Source: Juglans regia (Eukaryota; Streptophyta; Magnoliopsida; Fagales; Juglandaceae). From it: DNA of 64,000 nt. Positions 11,753-24,109 of this stretch are shown one piece after another. The stretch spans positions 6,076,001-6,140,000 of the forward strand of contig NC_049916.1 in the NCBI RefSeq assembly GCF_001411555.2, given 5' to 3'. The notes beneath the pieces were generated by a model that saw only the letters and a list, made by a program, of their open reading frames with translations, had not been told where the DNA came from and did not search any database. The translations under genes were made by a program, and so were the position numbers. Position 1 is the stretch's first letter; every line of letters starts with the position of its first letter.

Positions 11753-12719
11753 GTTACTTGGACTGCACTGTGAGCAGCTAATTATGCGACAAATTCTCAC
11801 TCGATGGGTCGTTAGAAAATAAAATTTTCCAGTTCACTTGAAACGCATAAATGAAAAGGGATGATGAGAGAATAATAAGAAAATAGATGATTAATAGATT
11901 TTTTCTCAATGAAATGGGAAGAATCTTTATCCTCCTTATTCATGTAGTAGTTATTCTCAAAATAGATAAATCCATAAATAAAACTTTTCAAGTCGAAGCC
12001 ATTATTCTGTATTAAAGAGAAGTGGTATATATATATATAAATATATATATTTATATATGAATTGCAAACACTCCATTATTAATTACATGATGACTAGCTT
12101 TTGGAAACATTTTCCATTTCTTTGGAGAGAATTGTGCAGTATATTCGTTTCGACAAGCCAATTCTGTCACCTGGGTATGGTTCAAAAGCAGGCAATGAAA
12201 GAGAGATCAACAGATTCAAGACCCAATGGTATATGCAGATTCAGTTGTCAAGGCGTTGCATGCGACTTCCACTTCCATGGACTCTAAAACCAAAGGTGAG
12301 GGTTTGGCATGTAAATTACAATTGTTTCCTCCTTTTTCTCCCCAACTTTGTTTCCTCCTTGGAATCTCTTTTTTTTTTTTTTTTTTTTTCTGCTAATGAA
12401 CAGCTAAAGAAGCAAAGGTGAAACAATCCACCATCATCCTTCCACTCTCACCATGAAAAATGAAACTCCTAAAGCCCTTCTTTTCTCCCACTCTTTTACC
12501 CATCAGATACAAAGAAAGAAACAGCCAGAATGACAGACAGATTAAAACTATGATTCCAAACAAGCGTTATTTTCATTCTTTATATCTTCCTTATAATCAT
12601 CACATCCAATACTATCAACCCGTAATTATCAGTATACAAGCAGCAAACTAGGTTAAAAGCAAGCCCATTAAAAACAACAGATACATTACTCACTAGATCA
12701 GGAGGCTCTTCATGTTGAT

Positions 12720-13352
12720 TCAAACAGTAGTAGCACACTGAATCCCTTGCTTTGAAGTGAGTGGACCTGTTGGGATGGCTGGCCCAAAAGCCATAACTGC
12801 AACACAATCCACATTCAAGCGGTAGCTGCCGGAGACCCAAGTCCCTACTTTCCACCGAAGCCGCCCGTTCACCTTCAGATTCAGAAATAGTTGACCGGCT
12901 GTTTGATCACGTCCAACTTCATAACCAAAAGATGGAGCCACAGGCAGCCCTGATCCCACCAAAGAAGCTGTCAAGAGATTACTGTCTTGATGTCCTTGAT
13001 AGAACGGTGGAAGAGAGGTATAGGTTGTTATCTGTTGTCCCTTGTATGCGGCATAAACTTGCAGCTCGTCGTAGTAAATTCCAAGTTTTTGATTTGGGTT
13101 CTTGGCGAGGAGGGTGAGTTGGACGGATGAATTGAGAAGGTGAGGGTCTGATAGGCTAAGCTGGTAGACGCCAGCTTCTCTTATGGAGAACTCAGGCTTT
13201 GAGGGGCGTAAGATAAGCCAGATTATTAATATTAGTGAGAGAATGGAGGTGAATAAAGTAGAAAAGGCAAAGAACAACTTCTTGTAGAGCTTGTTGACGT
13301 TCAATCCTTTCTGTGCACAGTGTTTAGGAGATTTTACGAACACTTGAGACAT
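12720..13352 (-). CDS. NDR1/HIN1-like (NHL) protein with LEA_2 domain
   Basis: Intronless gene for 210 residues. The start is the ATG at 13352 (MSQVFVKSPKHC); the open frame upstream has no further ATG. A short basic cytosolic N-terminus precedes one membrane helix at about residues 25-49 (LFFAFSTLFTSILSLILIIW). The extracytosolic part is an LEA_2 domain with the three NHL landmarks: NPNQKLGIYYD near 85-95, PPFYQGHQ near 115-122, and GRLRWKVGTWVSGSY near 163-177, then a Cys-containing end. NHL proteins are plasma-membrane or ER proteins linked to pathogen and stress responses, best known from NDR1. Length and motifs are complete for the family. Which NHL subgroup it belongs to cannot be settled by eye. 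Confidence 0.92.
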   Translation of the reverse strand: MSQVFVKSPKHCAQKGLNVNKLYKKLFFAFSTLFTSILSLILIIWLILRPSKPEFSIREAGVYQLSLSDPHLLNSSVQLTLLAKNPNQKLGIYYDELQVYAAYKGQQITTYTSLPPFYQGHQDSNLLTASLVGSGLPVAPSFGYEVGRDQTAGQLFLNLKVNGRLRWKVGTWVSGSYRLNVDCVAVMAFGPAIPTGPLTSKQGIQCATTV

Positions 13353-13669
13353 TTGCAGGGAAGAAAAAGAAGAGAGAGCGGGAGAGAGTGGCAAAAAGAG
13401 AGGGGACTAAATTGACAAGGCTAAGGAAGAGGAGGTGATCAGGCTATAAAGAAGCAGCAGGAAACAGAAAGCAGCAGTAGTTTTTCTCTAAAATGCTTTT
13501 TGACTAGTTGCTACGCCCTGCAGTGGCCCTGTGGGAGGTAGAGAACAGAGATTTTCATGTAATTTCTGGAACCAGAGTGGACTTTTTTACGTATGGTTAG
13601 AGAATATTTATAGACCCAGAAAATTTACTTGCAAGCTTGTTACACTTAAGGCACTATTAGGACAATGAT

Positions 13670-14328
13670 TGGGGATGTAAATTTAAATCGGAAAACCGGT
13701 CCGGACCGGTTGGTCCGATTTTGAACCGATCCAGAATCGGTTCTTATTTTATGAAAACCGGTCGGATCGGGTCCGGTTTCAATTCCATAGTTTCCAAGGC
13801 CGGACCGAACCAGACCGGTTGGAAAAATATATATATATAAATTAATTTTATATATTATACAAAATATTTATATATAATATATAATTATATATCATATATG
13901 AAATAATTTCATATTCTAATTTATAAATTATAACATAAGACGTTAATCTTAAATATGAACATTTGTAATTTGTTTGATCATGTTGTTATGAACATTTGTA
14001 ATTATATATAAGATAATGTTGTTATAATTTATAAAATAAAATTTTAATCTTAAAGATAAAAATTTAATTGATCATATGCTTTAAACATAATATATATATA
14101 TATATTAAATTATTAATAACATTTTATCATAAGAAGTAACACTTTATTATATATTTTTTACATTTTAAAAAAATTGAAAAACAGGATCGGACTGGACCGG
14201 AAACCGGTAAAACCGGAGATACCGGTTTAGGAGGGTAATCGGGGCGTAATCGGTTTTGAAAAATACAAAACCGGTACATACCGGTTCGGTCCTAAATTTT
14301 GTCCAAAACCGGACCAGTAACACCTCTA
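13670..14328. mobile_element. Non-autonomous hAT-type element rich in CCGGT
   Basis: The 659-bp element is flanked by a perfect 8-bp direct repeat, ACAATGAT (13662-13669 and 14329-14336), the target-duplication size of hAT transposons. Its ends are imperfect inverted repeats, TGGGGATGTAAA on the left and TAGAGGTGTTAC read inward from the right. Both subterminal regions are packed with ACCGGT and CCGGTT motifs in both orientations, which are probable transposase-binding repeats, around an AT-rich core. There is no coding capacity. Confidence 0.8.
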
Positions 14329-14356
14329 ACAATGATAGACATTTTTATTTTTTTTA

Positions 14357-14526
14357 GGATAATGATAGACTTACTACTTCTTATAACTCATTTACTACTC
14401 TTTTTATTTTTTCTAATTTTTTTACTTAATAGTTAAGGAATTGACTATTAGTGAAGTCGTATATTTTTCAAATATACTATAGAGTAGTAAAAAGATAGTA
14501 GGAAGGTAATAAGCCTATCATTATCC
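14357..14526. mobile_element. 170-bp MITE with long inverted ends
   Basis: It begins GGATAATGATAGACTTACTA and ends with the imperfect reverse complement, read inward as GGATAATGATAGGCTTATTA. The inverted arms extend about 45 bases. It lies 20 bp from the hAT element's right target duplication. Flanks TTA and GTA would allow a 3-bp duplication with one change, so a Harbinger/Tourist origin is possible but not shown. Confidence 0.65.
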
Positions 14527-14741
14527 GTACTATTAATATGAAAGTCTAGCTTCTATATCAGTTAATATAAAAAATAAAAATATTGACATTTTGACTTATT
14601 TTTAATAACTTTAATGGTAAGTAGTGGGTTGTATCTTGACGAAATTGCATGCACTCCTTGGATACCACAAGCTAGTTTGGTAATCACACAATAAAGACAA
14701 GCTAATTGGGTGGGATAAGTCTAGCCTTTGCCCAAAAGCAA

Positions 14742-14801
14742 GTAATTGTGAAGGTACATTCATGTTCAAGATTCGCTAGTAATTGTGAAGGTACATTCAT
14801 G
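14742..14801. repeat. Direct repeat, 24 bp twice, 36 bp apart
   Basis: The motif AGTAATTGTGAAGGTACATT, followed by CATG, occurs at 14742 and again at 14778. This is a small tandem duplication without associated coding sequence. Confidence 0.75.
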
Positions 14802-15089
14802 AATCGCACTGAGATCAAAAGGTATGATAACAATATCAAAGTCATTATTAGAGATTCTTTGTTACTTTTAACAGCTTTTGCTGTTTATGTTTTGAAATGC
14901 TAATAAACATCTCTCTAATCATTTACCATTTGCACAGTTGTACACACATACGCAAAGCTTGGTGAAGTTGACGACTCATATGCAATCATAAACTTGTTCA
15001 ACCATTTCCAAGGGAAAATGAATCAATTATTTGAGCATTACCAGTTAGAAGGTTCAATTTGGATACATGGTGGTAGTAGATATCTTGCT

Positions 15090-15400
15090 TTTATATATAT
15101 ATATATATATTTTAAAGAGGCATAAGAAGCCCCAAATTTTATTGAAAAGCCTCGCTAAGGCAGAGGAAAGCCATCAATACAAACAAAAAGACGCTAGCGC
15201 CTAATATAGGGAAGAACCCATTTATCAGTACGTACAAGGCCCCGAAAACGTCTCCCCCCAAAATCCTCATCCTGAAAGTCTATACTCATACCCTTAGCAC
15301 CTTCCTTCGTCAAAAAATCTGCCACCATGTTAGATTCTCTATAAATATGATGAACTCGGACATTTAACAGGCGGGACTAAAGTTGTTGAAGAGTCATGCA
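15090..15400 (-). mobile_element. LINE 3' fragment ending in an RNase H-like tail
   Basis: On the minus strand one frame reads VRVHHIYRESNMVADFLTKE and then GAKGMSIDF. This matches the C-terminal end of the RNase H domain found in many plant LINEs. It is followed by the element's 3' UTR and a (TA)n stretch at 15094-15111. Everything upstream of the RNase H end is missing. Confidence 0.65.
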
Positions 15401-17803
15401 GGACATACAAAACCAGAAACTTTGTCTCAATAGATTTCCTATTTTCATTTCTGTTCATTTTCTCACCAATCAAACAGAGATTTCCAGGCAAACAAAAGGA
15501 GTAATTTCAGCTAATGTTGGATTCTTTATGCTTCTGTTTCCAGGAATATGTGTTGTTAACTGGCCTTTCATATATTTGAGCTAGGTTCAAACATAGGACA
15601 AATGAAGAATATTAGTACAGAGGACTAGTGGGGCCAAGAAGCAGTGTGTCAAAAGCGTGGTATGCATGGTCCTGATTGTGATTACCAGCTATAACCACAG
15701 AAACAGTCCAAATGGCAGACAAATGGGGACAACCCATCATTCAGTTAGCCCCAAACTTCTTTTTAGAACCTCTTATCACATCATGAATATGCATGCTCTA
15801 TATATATGCTATTCAAAAAGACATGCTTCTTCAGGTTGTCCAACTTCCATTTCTATGCAGTTATCCTATATTTTAAACCAGAAATATTTTATACACACTA
15901 AGCCATGCTGCAGGATTAATTCCCATTACCTGTGAAAAGCTCACAAAATTTACACTATAATATATGTAACAAATGCAGCTGACAAGGACTGCTGTGGGAA
16001 CATGAGAAACCGATTCTTTCATACTTTGACAATAGGTGATCAAAGCAGTCAAAAAAAAAAGTAGACTTTTACAGTAGGAAGTATATTATTATTATTATAT
16101 CTATCATCATTGAAAGCAGAAGCCGAGGATACGGGATATCTTTCTTAGCCAGTATCAGAGAGGGAAATACTTTTAGAATAATTGAACATAAAGAATCAAA
16201 AGAGCCATAGGAGGGAGGAGATAGGGTCTCCAATGGCCATTCTTCTTGATTAGAGAGATGTAAGAAAATGATGCACAGAGTTGAAGAGGAGGAAAACATG
16301 AAGAATCTCTGAAAGTCTGCTTTTTAGAAGCCCTGGGTGATTTTATTAATAATTTCTTGGGCTCCATGTGTCTTGTTCAGCTGTTACTTTTAGGTTAAGA
16401 AAAGGGCAAATAGAAGGACAGAAGATTGGTATTTGGTAGTTGCAAGTTGTCCTCAATCTCGGCCGTTTGATTTGAATACCCCATCAGACTTCTTGACAAT
16501 TTTAGCAGGTCATTTGCCATTGGATTTGATCCAAGGACCAGTCTTTTGGTTTATCATCAGGCACTTCTGTATGACAAAGAGCTCTCTAATGGGACCCATC
16601 TAATTAGCATGTTCAAGAGTTAGAAATTAGGCGATTTTTTGACTTATTAATTCATTGCTTTTGGAAAGTTTTGATCAGTTGTTATTGAGCCCTTCAATCA
16701 GGAGAAAGTTTGAGGACCCCAACACCTTAGTGGTTTCTCATCTAACTTCTTTCCTTGCCAAAATTAACTTGCTTATTTGTTTTGTTTTACTCTGGGACCA
16801 TAAGGCCATTGTTTGTCTTTGATTGAAACAGGAAGAAAAATCTCTTGGGCTTTTGATTTTATTAAATTTTCCTGAGAGAGATGCCTGTGTTAAAGGGGTT
16901 GATGAAAGAAGCCCCCCTGTCCTCGCTCACCACATTCAGCCAATCTTGGCTTTTAACTTGTTTCAATCAAACCATAGAAACCCTACAAGAGCATGTTGAG
17001 AGGATGCGTGGCAAATTTATATCATCACCTTTCTTTTTGGTTGTTAAAAGTGGAGGAAAAAGAAAATCAATTTGCTAACAATTTTTGGGGGATGACTTAA
17101 CACCCAGTTGTAGGGTCAGAGTCCAAAACCTTTTTTTTTTTTTGGTTAAGTTAGATTGGTGATACTTTTGGAACAGTTTTATGTTTGAAATTCTTCATAT
17201 CTAAACATGATTTATGTTAAGATAGATATGAATGATTAACTTCATCTTTCCATCGATTTAAATTTTTTAGACAAGTATTAATTTCACGTGATATCAGAGT
17301 AGAGAACTCGAGAGCTTTCAAGACAAGTGATAATTTCATAATTTACGACGAAAACATTTGTACCTTAGACAACTGTCCAAGTAAGAAGTGGAAAACAACA
17401 TGAATTTGAATGTATGGCCTAAAGTAGCTTTATTGAATGTATGTCCTAAAGTCCCTATTAAAAGTTCAGTTAAATACCTTATTGAAAAGATTTGGCAAAG
17501 CCCATATGGTACATAAAGATGAAAAATACCTTGGAATGAGAGGCTGAGGCACACAATCACAAAACATTCATCGATAAACAAACTTATTGCATTGAGCTAC
17601 CTTTCAACATCACCCTATATACCATACGGTCGGAGGAAAGTAGGAGCCGTTGTTAATAGGAAGTTGTGCACCACTACAAACTTTATTTAGTGGGAAGAAG
17701 GCATTGTCACTATTGCAAATGTATTGACTCTACTCTCCAACTATGACCTGAGTTGTTGCCAACAATAAAGTTATGAAATGAGTAACGGGGCTTAACATAA
17801 AGA
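15401..17803. other. No gene recognised
   Basis: Short frames of 60-90 codons occur on both strands, but none has a recognisable domain or consistent splice context. A retrotransposon relic (17225-17310) is listed separately. Nothing else is seen. Confidence 0.4.
17225..17310 (+). mobile_element. LTR retrotransposon relic with primer-binding-like motif
   Basis: An aaattttttagacaagtatt stretch and then GATATCAGAGTAGAG resemble the LTR end plus tRNA-Met primer-binding site (TGGTATCAGAGC) of plant LTR elements. A related segment lies at 43890-43985. No gag or pol is present, so only a relic is supported. Confidence 0.4.
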
Positions 17804-18146
17804 AATTCTTAAGCTTAGTTTCGATAGCTATCTCATCTTATTTCAATATCCGAACATTCTAGACACAAACTTTTTAATTTTAAATTTTCAACTTTTTTAT
17901 CTAATCATTACTTAATTATTATAATTTTTTCAAACTTAAAAAAAAAAAATCATAAAAAACAATTCAAAATTTTCAAATTTTAAAATAAAAATTATATTCT
18001 AATAATATTTTAACTTTATAATATTTTTATTCAATTTTTCCTCTCATTTCTCAAAACCCCATAAAACATCTAATAAACTCAAACAATTTCATTATTATTC
18101 ACAAATCATCTCATCTCATCTCATTACTCAAACAAACTTTAGAATT
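17804..18146. mobile_element. MITE with ATCTCATCTCATCTC ends, copy 1
   Basis: The ends are imperfect inverted repeats: AATTCTTAAGCTTAGTTTCG on the left, AATTCTAAAGTTTGTTTGAG read inward from the right. Next to the right end lies a run of CATCTCATCTCATCTC. The AT-rich core contains TTTATAATATTTTTATTCA, shared with the element at 29985-30345. I associate this family with Fagales genomes, from memory. Confidence 0.65.
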
Positions 18147-18772
18147 GGAAGTCTTGCACTAGATTAGGTTGGCTGACGAGATTATATGGCGTTTCCTGTT
18201 CACTGCAATTTGTCCAAGTTGATGTTGAAGCATTAAAACAAAATAAGCTAAAACTCTCTCCTCAACCCTGACTCTTATATCTCTCTCTTTTAATTTTAAT
18301 GCATCTTCGATTGAAAATAAAAATAAAACAACAAAATAAGCTAGGGAAAATGATGCATGAAAGCGTTGAAAGATGTCACTCATTGAGGATGCTGCAAGCT
18401 TAAGCTTGAGGACCCATTTAAACTGAAGCCCATATTCAGGTTTCCCTATGGGCTCCCTCCTTGGTAATCAAAACATAACATTACAGAAGGAAAAGGAAAT
18501 AACAATAGCTAGCGTAGGTGGGAAGAAGAAGAAGAAGATGAACTAACTATAACTTCTATACCAATAAATCTCTAAGTTTCTAAGTGAAGAAATCTGCATA
18601 TCAACAACCCTAAAATACAGCGGATACAAAATAATTAGAACCAACATCCTACGAGAAGATCAATACAGATATGGTGTTAGAACTTGCATTCTGTCTCCTC
18701 TTTGCTTCTCCGGTTTCAACAAAGGATGAGGCAGAAATATATCAGTCATTTTAACTATCAGAAGTTGAATTG

Positions 18773-21700
18773 CTAGCCATCAAAGGAGTCACCATCAGTT
18801 CCTGCAGGTGGGGGATAATTCTGCACTTGTCGAACAAACTGTCCTTTTACTCTTGGACGCTGCTCAGCAAGTTTTTTTCTGCTCTCATACCGTACCTGTT
18901 GAGTTATATTTCACTGGGGGCATTTTTATTGGTTGGACATTGTAGCAGTCAAAAGGAAAGATGTAATAGCATACCTTTTTCTCGTAACACCTTTCTTTCC
19001 GCTTCAAGCGAAACTTGGTTAGAGCCACTTCTCTTTGAATCGATCGATGAGCACTTCCGCTAGGAGTGAGAAAACATTCATTCTTGCCCTCTGAAGCAGC
19101 CTTGGCAAGAGCAATGTGATCAACATTGCTGTTACTCCCACAAGTACTTCCATCCCCAATGCTACTATGATTACTTGCACCACCATTCCAGAAACTATTA
19201 CTTTCACTCTGATCAGTGGCCGGAGATATATGTCCTCGGTCCTCCAGAAAATCAAATTTGTGTTCATGCTTGTGCATAGTCTGATTCAAGGTGTTAATTG
19301 CATACGGAATATATGGGTCATAGTGCTGCTCAGGGTTATTATTTCTAAGATTTGACTGGTAAAAGATATCCATATGAAAGGAGGGTTCGTGCTGGGCGAA
19401 TAAACCTGGACTCAGCATTGGTGATATTTGTGATGGACAAAAACTTGGAGAAAGTACAGAACCAAAGCCAGTGCATAGATTATTAATCCGTACCCCTTTT
19501 GCTGGAACTGGCACAGGAAATATTTTCTCTTGAGAGCTTGAAGTTGCAACTACAGATTCTCTAGATTGACCAGTGGCCAGAGTGACAATGCTTCTCTGTG
19601 TACTTTGTGTCAAACCAGCAGTATCAGAACTAGAACTGGTAAAAATATTGGATAACATGTTCTCAGAATTTTTTCCATGCTCTTTCTGATGATCACAATT
19701 AGCAACTGTTGTTTGTGGGGGTTCAAATGGCTTGGTAGTGTACCTGCAAGGACCACTTTTAGTACATAAAACCCAATAGAGAAGATTTTTGAAGATTTAA
19801 TCACAAAATTGAAGACCACCTTCCTTAGCCCAAAAGATTAGAGGAAAAAGCAAACAGATCATACTGAAACGTTGCACACACAAGACCCTCATCACAATGT
19901 ATAACTTTTACTTGGAGCATCATATTTTAAAAGATGACCTACACACTTCTTGGGTTTATTTGGTCCAGCCACTCGCATTAATGCAGCTAAACAGCAACTT
20001 ATAAAATAAATAACACTAGTGCTAATTTAACAATTTTTTAAAGGACCTGATAACGAGTCACTCCTAGTGAAATATTTAAAAGGAAACTAAAACTCACCGC
20101 GTAAAGGCTGAGGAGTTAGAATGGCCAAGGGTACGCCTTTTCTCAGCATGTTCATTCCAAAAGCCACCGGGATGAGATCTTTTCAAGGACAGATCCAAGT
20201 GAAGTGAAGAATCAAATTCCCCTATGCCTTTACTAGTGCAGTTTGGATAATTGCGAAATGTTCCAATCAAATCAGCAGCTTCTCTAGAAGAGTTGACAAT
20301 GACATAACTATTATCAGAAGCCTCATTAGTGATATAATCCTCCCTTCTTTGACTTTCTGGTTCTAAATCCTTGCCAAGAGTGTTTTTGTTAGCATTCTTG
20401 CAGGCATCTACCACCGATCCTAGAGATATTCAGAAAGTTAGATGTTTCCCACCGAACAGAATATAAGATGACGCTAATGTACAAGGTGTTTACCCCCATC
20501 ATCAGTCTCATGCATTGGCAGTTTCTGACCCAAACGGATGCATGCTTCATCCTTTTGTGATATTACATCACTTGGAAACAATTTGCCCCATCTTGATTGT
20601 GAGAAGCCCTTCATATTCTCCATGGAGGCACTTTCAGCTTCCAACTCTGGCTTTGTACAAGAGCTCTGCAAGAGATAGCAAACATGCAATCTCTATATGA
20701 AACTTCCTGTATCCACCCTAAACTGCGAGGAAATTTCTTTTAACCATAACTGGCCCTCATTTAACATACGCACACATACCCTGGATGAAACACACATCAA
20801 GCAATCATGGCAATTCAACTTGACAATTCAAGAGCAATCGATGGTAACTTAACGTCGTCTATGAGTATGAACATGCCATATTCATCTTGATCACTATCAT
20901 GTTCCCAGACTCAACCAACCTGAATGGAGCTGTTTTTTTTTTTACCTTTTCTCTTGTATGTTCAGTTTTTTTTATTTAATCTTGAATATCTCTACTCTTC
21001 ATCGTTTTTTAATACACTTAGTTTGTCAGGTTGGATTTTGGTTGTAATTAGAAATACTAATGAATTTTCTCTTTTTTTCCATATTTTATCAATTCATTCA
21101 TTTCCATTTAATGTCCACAAAAAAATTCCCATTTGAATTAATAAAGACTGGACATTACTTCTCTAAACAAAATAGTGAACTAGAATGTATCCAAAGAAAA
21201 GCAATAATATACCACATAAATAAATTTAAGAAAAAAAATCAAAAGAACAAGCCAAATCTTTCATACAGATTTCATAATAATCCAATCACCAAGCAGTGCA
21301 TTCTCAGCATATACACTGAATTAGAATCACTACCTGAGAATCACTTCCTTTTTCAATTAGTTCATTATTTTCCTGTCCACAAGCCATACGACCATTTGAA
21401 CAGTTGCTTGCAGCATTGTTTTCAGAAGTGGCTCCTGTCTTTTCTTGTGCAACACTCTCATCTTGGGGATTATTTACACCAGCCTTTGACTGATAGATCA
21501 AAAGGGACATATCAAGACTGAGAAAGAGGCTCATAACCTTCAAGACAAAGGCAAAAGAAAACAAAGGGGAAATAAGGCAAAGTACAAGCAAGAAGCATAC
21601 AGTTTGTCTTCTCCAAACATGCTGCCACAAATTTCTCAGCTCATTTCTCCTAATAGGCTTTACAAGATAGTCAGCAGCACCTCTCAGCATGCATTTATAA

Positions 21701-23207
21701 ACAGTGCTTATTGAATCCTGTGAGGACATCACTGTGAAATAACAGAAGTTGTACTATTAGTTTCATAATTTTCAGATACAATATCTAATATTCAAAGCAT
21801 TTATTCTGCAAAACATACTTATAACTGGGATGTTTTTGCAAATCTCATGCTCCATGATTAGTGTAAGAAGAGCAAATCCTGATATTGCTGGTAAATCCAC
21901 TTCTGTCAATATGAGGTCTATGTTGTGGGCTCTTTCCTTCAGTATCTCCCACGCTTTTAAGCCATCAGAAACAGCAACAACTGCTCAAACAGTAATAAAA
22001 CATTTTTAGTTCCTAGAACAGCAAATATCAGGTTATAAGCAAAACTCAGTCAACAAAATCTCGATCTTCAATGAAGCAACAACAGTGGTAGAAATGAACA
22101 TATACATGGCACCCGGATACTTTCAATTCCATTATCTGTCTAGGGGTTCTGTGACCAATATGCTTTTCAGGCAGTATTGGTCTTAATTCAAGCAAAACTA
22201 CTCTGTTGAATAAAAAGACCCATGACGAGCTACAGCATGTTGGAACACCAGAAGGAAATGGATGCTCATAACCTATTTGGCAGCATTTGATATGTTCCTG
22301 TCATAATTCTTGTTCCTTCTGTCATGCGTTATGTGTTTCATCCTCTTTTCTTTCCAGTTTCCCTTGATACTTTTTTGTATGTGATTCTTCCATTTTTTGT
22401 CTGCAGAATTTGCACAGACCCTTAAGGGTTTTCCCCCTTCACATAGTGTAACAAGTTCATCCAGACAAACCTCTAATGATAATGGACTCAAAAGAGTGGT
22501 TCTCCAGGCCAAAAATTATAGCCGGTAAATGAAGAAATTCAATTGGTGACACAGTGGGTTCGAGACTCTACCAAATGGCCACAATAATTATTCCTATCTC
22601 CCCATCAGAGTAAACAGTAGTTCCTAAATTTGAAAGTAAAACCAGCTAACCATGCCTAGCAATTTACAAGCCAACCTTACAAGCTTAAGATCGATTACAT
22701 CACTTCCTACCCCTATCTAATCCCCATAACTTAGAACTCAAACTGCAGTATTATCCACTTGACATGCTCAAAATTTTTCTGGCAAAAGCCGAAAACCCAG
22801 TTCACAATTTGACAAACAAAACTCCAAAATGGAAGAACACTCGAAATTAAGCAACCAAATAAACCGGAACCCGCACAAACACAGAGAAACGCTAAGAAAG
22901 ACACATACTTACCTCTGTAGCTACACTTTGTGAGAAGGGCGGCTATGATCTGCCTCGTGGAATCGTCAGCCTCAACAAGCAGCACCCTCACCATCATCCT
23001 CGGCAAGAACCTCTCCCACCTTACAACCCCACTCGAAAGCCCACCCTTCCTCTTCTCCTTCATCTTCTTATTCTTCTTCTTCTTCTTCTTCTTCTCGATG
23101 CCGCTCTCCTTCACACTCTCAAGTACCTCCACATCCTCCTCCATCTTCTCTGTCTCACTCTCAGCTCTCGCTTCCAGTTCCTCGCTGCTCACAACCACCT
23201 CACCCAT
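18773..23207 (-). CDS. PRR5: Two-component response regulator-like PRR5 (circadian clock)
   Basis: Eight exons join in frame to 709 residues: 23207-22913, 21980-21819, 21731-21601, 21489-21334, 20665-20494, 20419-20098, 19743-18975 and 18895-18773. The start ATG precedes an acidic segment and a Lys-rich run (residues 39-54). The pseudo-receiver (about 73-196) has [17 protein letters not shown] and ends [20 protein letters not shown]. The phospho-acceptor aspartate is replaced by Glu125 (LILTEVDLP), as expected for PRRs. An EAR-type repression motif LHLDLSL lies at 378-384. The CCT domain (about 650-692) has [13 protein letters not shown] and [30 protein letters not shown] fits PRR5 better than PRR9. 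PRR5 represses CCA1/LHY in the afternoon with TOPLESS. At 709 residues it is longer than the Arabidopsis protein (about 560). All junctions are GT-AG, and I judge it intact. Confidence 0.93.
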
Positions 23208-23462
23208 TTCTCACTCTCTCTCTCTCTCTCAACTCACTGTGAACCAGGAGGCGTGGTAGATCGCATAAGATTCAAGCAGAAGCTAACGAGGAGAAAAATA
23301 TCATCGTTCATCCCCCCTAAATTGCTGAAAGGTGAAAATATCTGAATCTGAAATGGGGGGGAGCTCTAATATCTCGAACGGAATCGGACGGTTGAAAGAT
23401 AGACTCCAACGACGACGGGGCTCAGATCTAACGGTGCGAAATATAATAATACGAAGCACATC

Positions 23463-23945
23463 AAAATATCTTGTATGTGTGGCCTGGTTTGGCCACGTCA
23501 GTAGACCATATGTATGTGAGCCAGATCAAAAAGGCCACGAGTCTAGTGGGTTATGTTCCGCAAAAAATCTACTAAATTTCTTACTATTCACACAATCTTC
23601 ACACTCTATATTATTTTTTTTATTAAATATTTATTATATGAATAATGAATAAAAAATTTAAAATAATTAAAAAAAAATAAACTTAAAAAAAATTTAAAAA
23701 AATATTAAAAATTTAAAAAATTTAAAAGAATATAAAATGTAAAATACGGTAGAGGTTGTATAGCAAAGCTCTATGTTCCGTGGCTGTGGATGGAATGGCA
23801 GTTGGATATTTTTCCTTTTCCTTTATTTTCTGTGGGTCCCATTAGTTAGTTGGTAAAGATATTTTTTTTGGGAGTTGCGCTGTGTTTGGGGTGATAAAAC
23901 ACCAAGCAACTTGCGATCCCCTTTGAGAGAAGTTTTCGACACGTG
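23463..23945 (-). promoter_or_regulatory. PRR5 upstream region: two evening elements, one CBS, one G-box
   Basis: Upstream of the PRR5 start are exact copies of clock motifs. AAAATATCT (evening element) is at 23463-23471 and, in reverse orientation, at 23857-23865. The CCA1-binding site AAAAATCT is at 23563-23570. The G-box CACGTG is at 23940-23945. CCA1/LHY and RVE8 act on PRR5 through evening elements in Arabidopsis. A (TC)n tract at 23214-23230 lies in the probable 5' UTR. Function here is inferred. Confidence 0.6.
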
Positions 23946-24109
23946 GAGATATTGTAGTGGAGGGTTGGATTTGTGGCTTCGAAATTGTCCAACGTTATCC
24001 ATACCCTTCCTGACCACGTTGTCTATTTCCTCGGCTTGTCAAAATGGACTTCCACTCGCTTGGCTTCTAGAATGTAATTACCACAGAATCATTGACCTCC
24101 CTTACTAAT

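Noticed and set aside
22520..22620. A GGGTTCGAGACTCTACC string in PRR5 intron 1 as a SINE or tRNA head
   Set aside because: A B-box-like motif is present, but no A box at the right distance and no tail.
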